A stretch of DNA of 64,000 bases from Brachynemurus nebulosus (Eukaryota > Arthropoda > Insecta > Neuroptera > Myrmeleontidae). The stretch covers positions 1,636,001 to 1,700,000 of the forward strand of contig JAPWDM010000017.1 in the NCBI GenBank assembly GCA_035578155.1, written 5' to 3'. This document shows positions 59,656 to 64,000 of the stretch, piece after piece; the stretch's first letter is position 1; every line of letters begins with the position of its first letter. The notes beneath the pieces are model-generated. The model was not told where the DNA came from. It made no database searches and saw only the letters and a list, made by a program, of their open reading frames with translations. Made by a program: the position numbers and the translations under genes.

Positions 59656-60654
59656 ATCTCTCCAAACTTGGTTTTTTAATCGGGTACGATTAGTGTAACC
59701 CTTACATGGAACCTTGTGACCACTGCATGGAACAAATTATTATTTAAATTTTTAAATTATAGCGGTTTACTTGATTTAAATTATTTTTCAAATACTGTTC
59801 ATAGCCGACAATTTTGAATTTCCAATCGGTTTTTTTCACTTTTTTTCAAGCTTAAAAATTTTTTCTTGTCCACCGTTATAAAGTGAATAAAAAAACCTAC
59901 AATTTAAGAAAAAAATAGCCTCGTACAATACAACGCACAAAAATAATTGGCCAGTCAGTTTTCAAATTTGACGTCAATTTTTAGGGTTTGTGTAAGATAT
60001 TTTGACTTGAAATTTTAATCAGTTATTGTCCATGTTATAAAGTATATTTTCTGAAAACTTCATCAAATTTCACCAAAAACATCCAAAGTTAAAACCAAAA
60101 AACCAAAATTTAGCAGTATCTCCAGTTTTATTTTTTTTTAAGGTTATGTGTGCAGATAAAAATTTCATACTGCAACCGCTGGTAGACTATATCGTAGTCA
60201 ATACCCTCAATTTTTTTCATTGTTTTAGACCTACACATACCGAGATATATTTATCAATATTTAGAAAGTACGACTAAAATGGTCGATTTTTCACAAAATG
60301 GCCGATAACTTTCGTAGCGGCGGTTGCAACTGGTAGAAAATGTTCATTTCATTTAGTCTTATATGTAATTAACATGCTACCAAAAAAAATTTGAGGGGGG
60401 AAACAGTTCCTTATTCACTAAAATTTGGAGTCTATCCGACTCCATTAATATGTTTCCCAGAGATACCACAGGCATTAAATTGTGAAGTATGACTCCATTT
60501 TAGAAAACCCAACTTGTAACCACGGAAACTTGTTTATAAATATTAGATAAACCATTAAATTAATAGTTTAACCGCCATTAAAGTAATAACATCCGTCAAT
60601 TTTTTGGCTTGAATTTCTTAATGTATTTGTAATACACAGTATTCTCTCTAAATG
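59656..60654. other. No recognisable gene
   Basis: AT-rich sequence. CACAAAATGGCCGATAACTTTCG and TATCTCCAG-like wording recalls transposon-associated non-coding DNA, but no ends are found. Confidence 0.35.
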
Positions 60655-60960
60655 TTATTTTACCCTATCAAACATAACTACGGAAACTAAAAATTACAAT
60701 GTAAAATCAGTGGACAATATTTGACAGTTTGGAATGTCAAAAAGTTGCACAAGTCTAAAAATCAATAATTCTAGTTTTGGAGAAATTTAGGACAAAACTA
60801 ATTATATGATACATATTACATTGTCATCAAAGTTATATACACGTATGTAAAATTTGAAACCTCCAGCCCAATTAGAACTTGCTTAAATTTTGATTGCAAG
60901 ATTTGATCTAAACAAACAAACTAACATTACAAGTTAAATAAAAACTTTAAAAAATATAAT
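60655..60960 (+). mobile_element. Tail fragment of the composite repeat
   Basis: AACATAACTACGGAAACTAA, TGTAAAATCAGTGGACAATA, ATTGCAAGATTTGATCTAAA and CAAGTTAAATAAAAAC match 57350-57600 in order at about 85%. The inverted-repeat module is absent. Confidence 0.8.
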
Positions 60961-61288
60961 TCGTTTAGTAAAACGTTAATGGAGGATTCTCTGACAAGTG
61001 GTCAATAAAAATGAAATTTTCGAAATGGAATAATTTGATTGGAATCTAGGTTTTGTTGTAGAAAAAGATATAAACTTTGTAATTTGGCACCGCTGTAATT
61101 TGTCACCAATGTCTAATTTGAAAACAAATTTCAGTATTGTTTTTTAACACTGTGATACAATTAAACAAACTCAAATCATATGAAAGGGTAAGTCTAGGCT
61201 TAAGGTACACATAGCAGTGCGACTTTTTAAGCTACATTGTTTTTTCCTAATAAAAACAACTGTTTTCACAAGACAGTGTGATCTCTTT
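60961..61288. other. No recognisable gene
   Basis: AT-rich sequence, nothing recognised. Confidence 0.35.
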
Positions 61289-62340
61289 TCCCGTGCGTCA
61301 CGAATAATATGATTTTTTCAAGTTATCTTTGAAATTAACAAATGAATTTTCTTTGAACGTAGGTTGTAAAGGTAGAATAACAGTGCAAATGCAAAAATAT
61401 GTTTACATTAAATTTATATAATCTTGGAATTTTTTAATTTTTAATTTAAAAAATGTCCCGTGCGTCACGTGACGCATGGGACATGCAGATTTGACCAAGA
61501 AAATGAATAAATTTACACATTGGGTGTGGTAATACATGTTTATCATAACATTTTAAATAGCATACAATAGGTATACATTACAAATTTTATGCATCCAGTT
61601 TCGGATTTACACTAGGGGCACGCTGGGCATTGACCCCGGGCGGCAAAATTTGGAAGATACGTGATAATTTTTTTTTTTGGGGTCATTACTTATTTTTACA
61701 ATAAAGGCACTGTATTCCCATTTAAAATCTAGCCAGCTAATGAGTATACTGTTTACAAAGATATTTAAACTAGAATGTAAACTTTGTACAATTATTCAAA
61801 AAAAGTTCGTAAACAAAAAATAATAGTGAATAAATTTTATTATTTTCTTTAAAAGATATGAAATATAATAATTATAAGTAAAACAGTAACAGTTATATTT
61901 GATTTGAGAAGCTTATTAACACAATATTAAGCAAGGTTACTTTAGTGTCCCGTGCGTCACGTCCCGTGCATCACGATGCAGTGTACTATAAAATATCAAA
62001 TAACTCATTAAAAAACAAAAATTTTTCTAAACAAAAATAAACATTATAAAGAGAATAATACAAGGAAAAATATTTATGATAAGAAAAATAAAAATAATAT
62101 CACAATTCACAGAAAATATTCAGTGAACTAGGTAAACCATAATTGAAGCATTAGTACGAGTCCCGTGCGTCACGCTTATTAATATCTTATTTCTTAAGTA
62201 CTGGATTTCAGATATCAATTAAAATATACTAATTAGATACATATTGGGATAATACCAGTTATAATATTTTGTTTGGATTATAATTAATTGTAATTTTCTT
62301 TTAAACATGTTTTTGTTGTACAAATGTCCCGTGCGTCACG
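61289..62340. repeat. Array of the 14-mer TCCCGTGCGTCACG
   Basis: Exact copies start at 61289, 61456, 61948, 62161 and 62327, all on the plus strand. One-mismatch copies lie at 61962 (plus, directly adjoining the one at 61948) and 61468-61481 (minus). The copy at 61456 and its inverted partner form a 30 bp palindrome (61454-61483) centred on GCGTCACGTGACGC. The motif is 71% GC in very AT-rich surroundings. The DNA between copies is unrelated. GGGCGGCAAAATTT at about 61640 is a transposon-like phrase. Function unknown; clustered protein-binding sites are one possibility. Confidence 0.85.
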
Positions 62341-62399
62341 CTGAGAATTGCCCTAATATTTCATTAAGACTATACTTAATGCATGAGTAAAAGTGTACC

Positions 62400-63935
62400 T
62401 CTATATTTATAGTAAAAATCGATCTCTTAAAAAAAAAAAATGTCATATATTTTTACCCGTTTCGAATTCAATATAGACATAAATTCAATATGCATACGCA
62501 AACGCTTTATAGGTACGCTAATAGCAATCTATACTAGTACAAAAAATTAAGGGAGCAAAAAAAAAATTGTTAATTTTTTAGTGATTTTTGAAGGACTGTA
62601 TTTACGTGAAAAATGGTCGTATTTGCTCCTATAATTTTTCTCTGAAATTTTGAACAAACGGTTTAGGAAAACTATTCGATAGATCGATCTACCGATTTGC
62701 AGGATTATTTGAGGTACATTGAGGTATAAAAATTCGTTCAAAAAATAGATTCCCCATCAATATTCGCAAGGATGCGGACAATTTTTCGCAACAAGGAAAA
62801 AAGTCCCTTTTTCTCACATTTTTCAGGTTAAAATTAAGGATGAAAATTTTTTTTGCTAAAGTATGTGACACAGCCTTGTAGGAAATTTATTCCATATTCC
62901 AAAACTGTCCTTAAATTTTCTGTCCAATCACTGGTTACTGAGATATCGATGGTTAAAACAAAAAGGAACCTTTTGCATTCAAAGTTGGATATCTCCGGAA
63001 AAAATCAACGGAAAGAAAAATTTAAAAAAATAAATTGAAGCTGAATAAACAGGCTATCAAGCTAATACCATGGTTTTACTGTAAAAAAATTTTTCAAGCC
63101 CGTAGACCAAGAAAAAGAGCAAAAAATTTGTAAAAATTTTGTGTTATTCTTTAGAATTGCTCGATAACTGTCACTCCTAAAAATTTTTGGACGAAAGATC
63201 TCAAAACTAGAATCTTGGAGCTTCAAAATGCTTTTTTCATCTCGATCCGACCATTTTTCATATAAATACAGTCCTTCAAAAATCACTAAAAAACTAACAA
63301 TTCCTTTTTTTTGCTCCCGTAATTTTTTGTAGTAGTACATAATGGCATAGTTGAGGTGACTGGCACCCCTGGCCAGGCTTGAAAATAGCGCCTCCTTTGA
63401 TAAAGGGAAGGAGAAGGAGGAGGATACCCACAATCACATCATACGTCTCCTCTCCTCTTTTGCACAAACTACAGCCACCTGGGCTTCTGAGCATGACTCA
63501 TCAAACTTCACGAAATTACGCGATAACGACGCCCACCCAGTTCCTTTGTTTTCCAGACTTGTAAAAATCCTAGAAATCTTTTTACTTTCAACTTGTAGCC
63601 TAGCTTAAAACTAGCCAGTGTAGCCATATATCTTAATTGTTATTTTATTTCAGTCTATGTTTTTGAGTAATTTTTTTAATGTTCTTAGTATCAAAATCAA
63701 GTGATACCTATACCTTGACGATAAAGTGAAACCGTCGCGGAGGCACTCCCCTTGCTCCTGCGCTCATGGCGAGGGCCATTCCTGCCACCCGCTTGCTACG
63801 CCACTGGTAGTATAGATTGCTATTAGCGTACATATAAAGCGTCTGCGTATGCGTATTGAATTTATGTCTATAATGAATTCGAAACGGGCAAAAATGTATG
63901 ACATTTTTTTTTAAGAGATCGGTTTTCACTATTTA
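62400..63935. mobile_element. Foldback with about 240 bp arms, one arm interrupted
   Basis: Left arm 62400-62660 and right arm (63225-63337 plus 63807-63935) are inverted: AAAATCGATCTCTTAAAAAA, CGTTTCGAATTCA, ATAGACATAAATTCAATA, CGCTAATAGCAATCTATACT, then TGATTTTTGAAGGACTGTAT and AAAAATGGTCG. The spacer holds further short frames without features. The right arm is split by the element at 63338-63806. Confidence 0.8.
63338..63806. mobile_element. 469 bp hAT-like non-autonomous element
   Basis: The right end GCTTGCTACGCCACTG and left end CATAATGGCATAG are imperfect TIRs of the CAGTGGCGTAGC type found in many hAT-related short elements. GTAGTA occurs directly outside both ends. The uninterrupted left arm of the surrounding foldback (TTTTGTACTAGTATAGAT on the complement) is the empty site. 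Several short frames cross it; none is a gene. Confidence 0.7.
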
Positions 63936-64000
63936 TATACCTACATACATACGTAATTATGCATGCGAACCAAATTGTCGGGAGAAACGTAGAGGTAAGT
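63936..64000. other. Window end
   Basis: ACATACATACGT microsatellite-like stretch and GTCGGGAGAAACG; nothing recognised. Confidence 0.3.

Noticed and set aside
61289..62340. CRISPR-like reading of the 14-mer array
   Set aside because: Units are too short, spacing varies from 0 to about 490 bp, one copy is inverted, and the genome is eukaryotic.

Overview
The window reads as repeat-dense, AT-rich nuclear DNA from an arthropod, most likely an insect. I base this on the transposon families present (mariner, hAT-like, pogo-like, Helentron-like, several LINE clades, arthropod dispersed repeats), an intron-bearing transposase relic and long (TA)n arrays. The order is not determined; a hemipteran would fit, but that is a guess. 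I find no convincing host gene, rRNA, tRNA or CRISPR. Nearly everything recognisable is a mobile element, a relic of one, or an inverted repeat.

Layout. 1-2985: a LINE reverse transcriptase on the minus strand, split by a 1.65 kb foldback element with a TAA target duplication. 3228-6338: a 3.1 kb candidate DNA transposon with a broken MADF-like gene and a nested 291 bp MITE. 6390-11880: small hairpin MITEs, a seemingly perfect 455 bp-arm palindrome, a TIR element with a recurring GTCAGTACCG motif, a pogo-type MITE and a GTCT-rich dispersed repeat. 13258-18012: a Helentron-like non-autonomous element (here called HINE) split by a 3.4 kb hAT-like element with an exact 8 bp target duplication, itself carrying further insertions. 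18766-20660: relics of an RNase H-bearing LINE and of a transposon-associated protein. 22289-23961: a 5'-truncated LINE with a 415-codon open frame and a 17 bp target duplication. 24081-24588: a compact HINE.

25757-33298 is a 7.5 kb inverted repeat whose arms each hold the same decayed C-terminal end of a Pif1-type helicase, as expected for Helitron/Helentron elements. The right arm lies inside two nested TIR elements (30890-33899 and about 29846-35037). 35421-41553: dispersed repeats, microsatellites and HINE pieces. 41595-47882: a tangled locus containing a TA-flanked TIR element, a full HINE (43270-45300), a mariner transposase gene that has lost its first catalytic aspartate, and inverted fragments of a gene resembling the 'F54H12.2-like' family. 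A related copy of the TA-flanked element's insertion site is empty and carries what looks like an excision footprint.

48240-64000: a second piece of the first foldback family, a 662 bp TIR element with doubled ends, a LINE endonuclease relic, a 75 bp-arm cruciform, a 1.8 kb head-to-head repeat, a pogo/CENP-B-type transposase pseudogene with an intact 81 bp intron, an array of a GC-rich 14-mer (TCCCGTGCGTCACG), and a final foldback with a hAT-like insertion in one arm only.

How the parts fit: the HINE copies share a 5' end, a (TA)n tract, tandem internal modules and a 3' end with a hairpin, matching the published Helentron plan. The Pif1 relics show that a rolling-circle-type autonomous element once existed in this genome, though not that it moved these HINEs. 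All similarities were judged by eye from the sequence and from recalled family features; no search was run.
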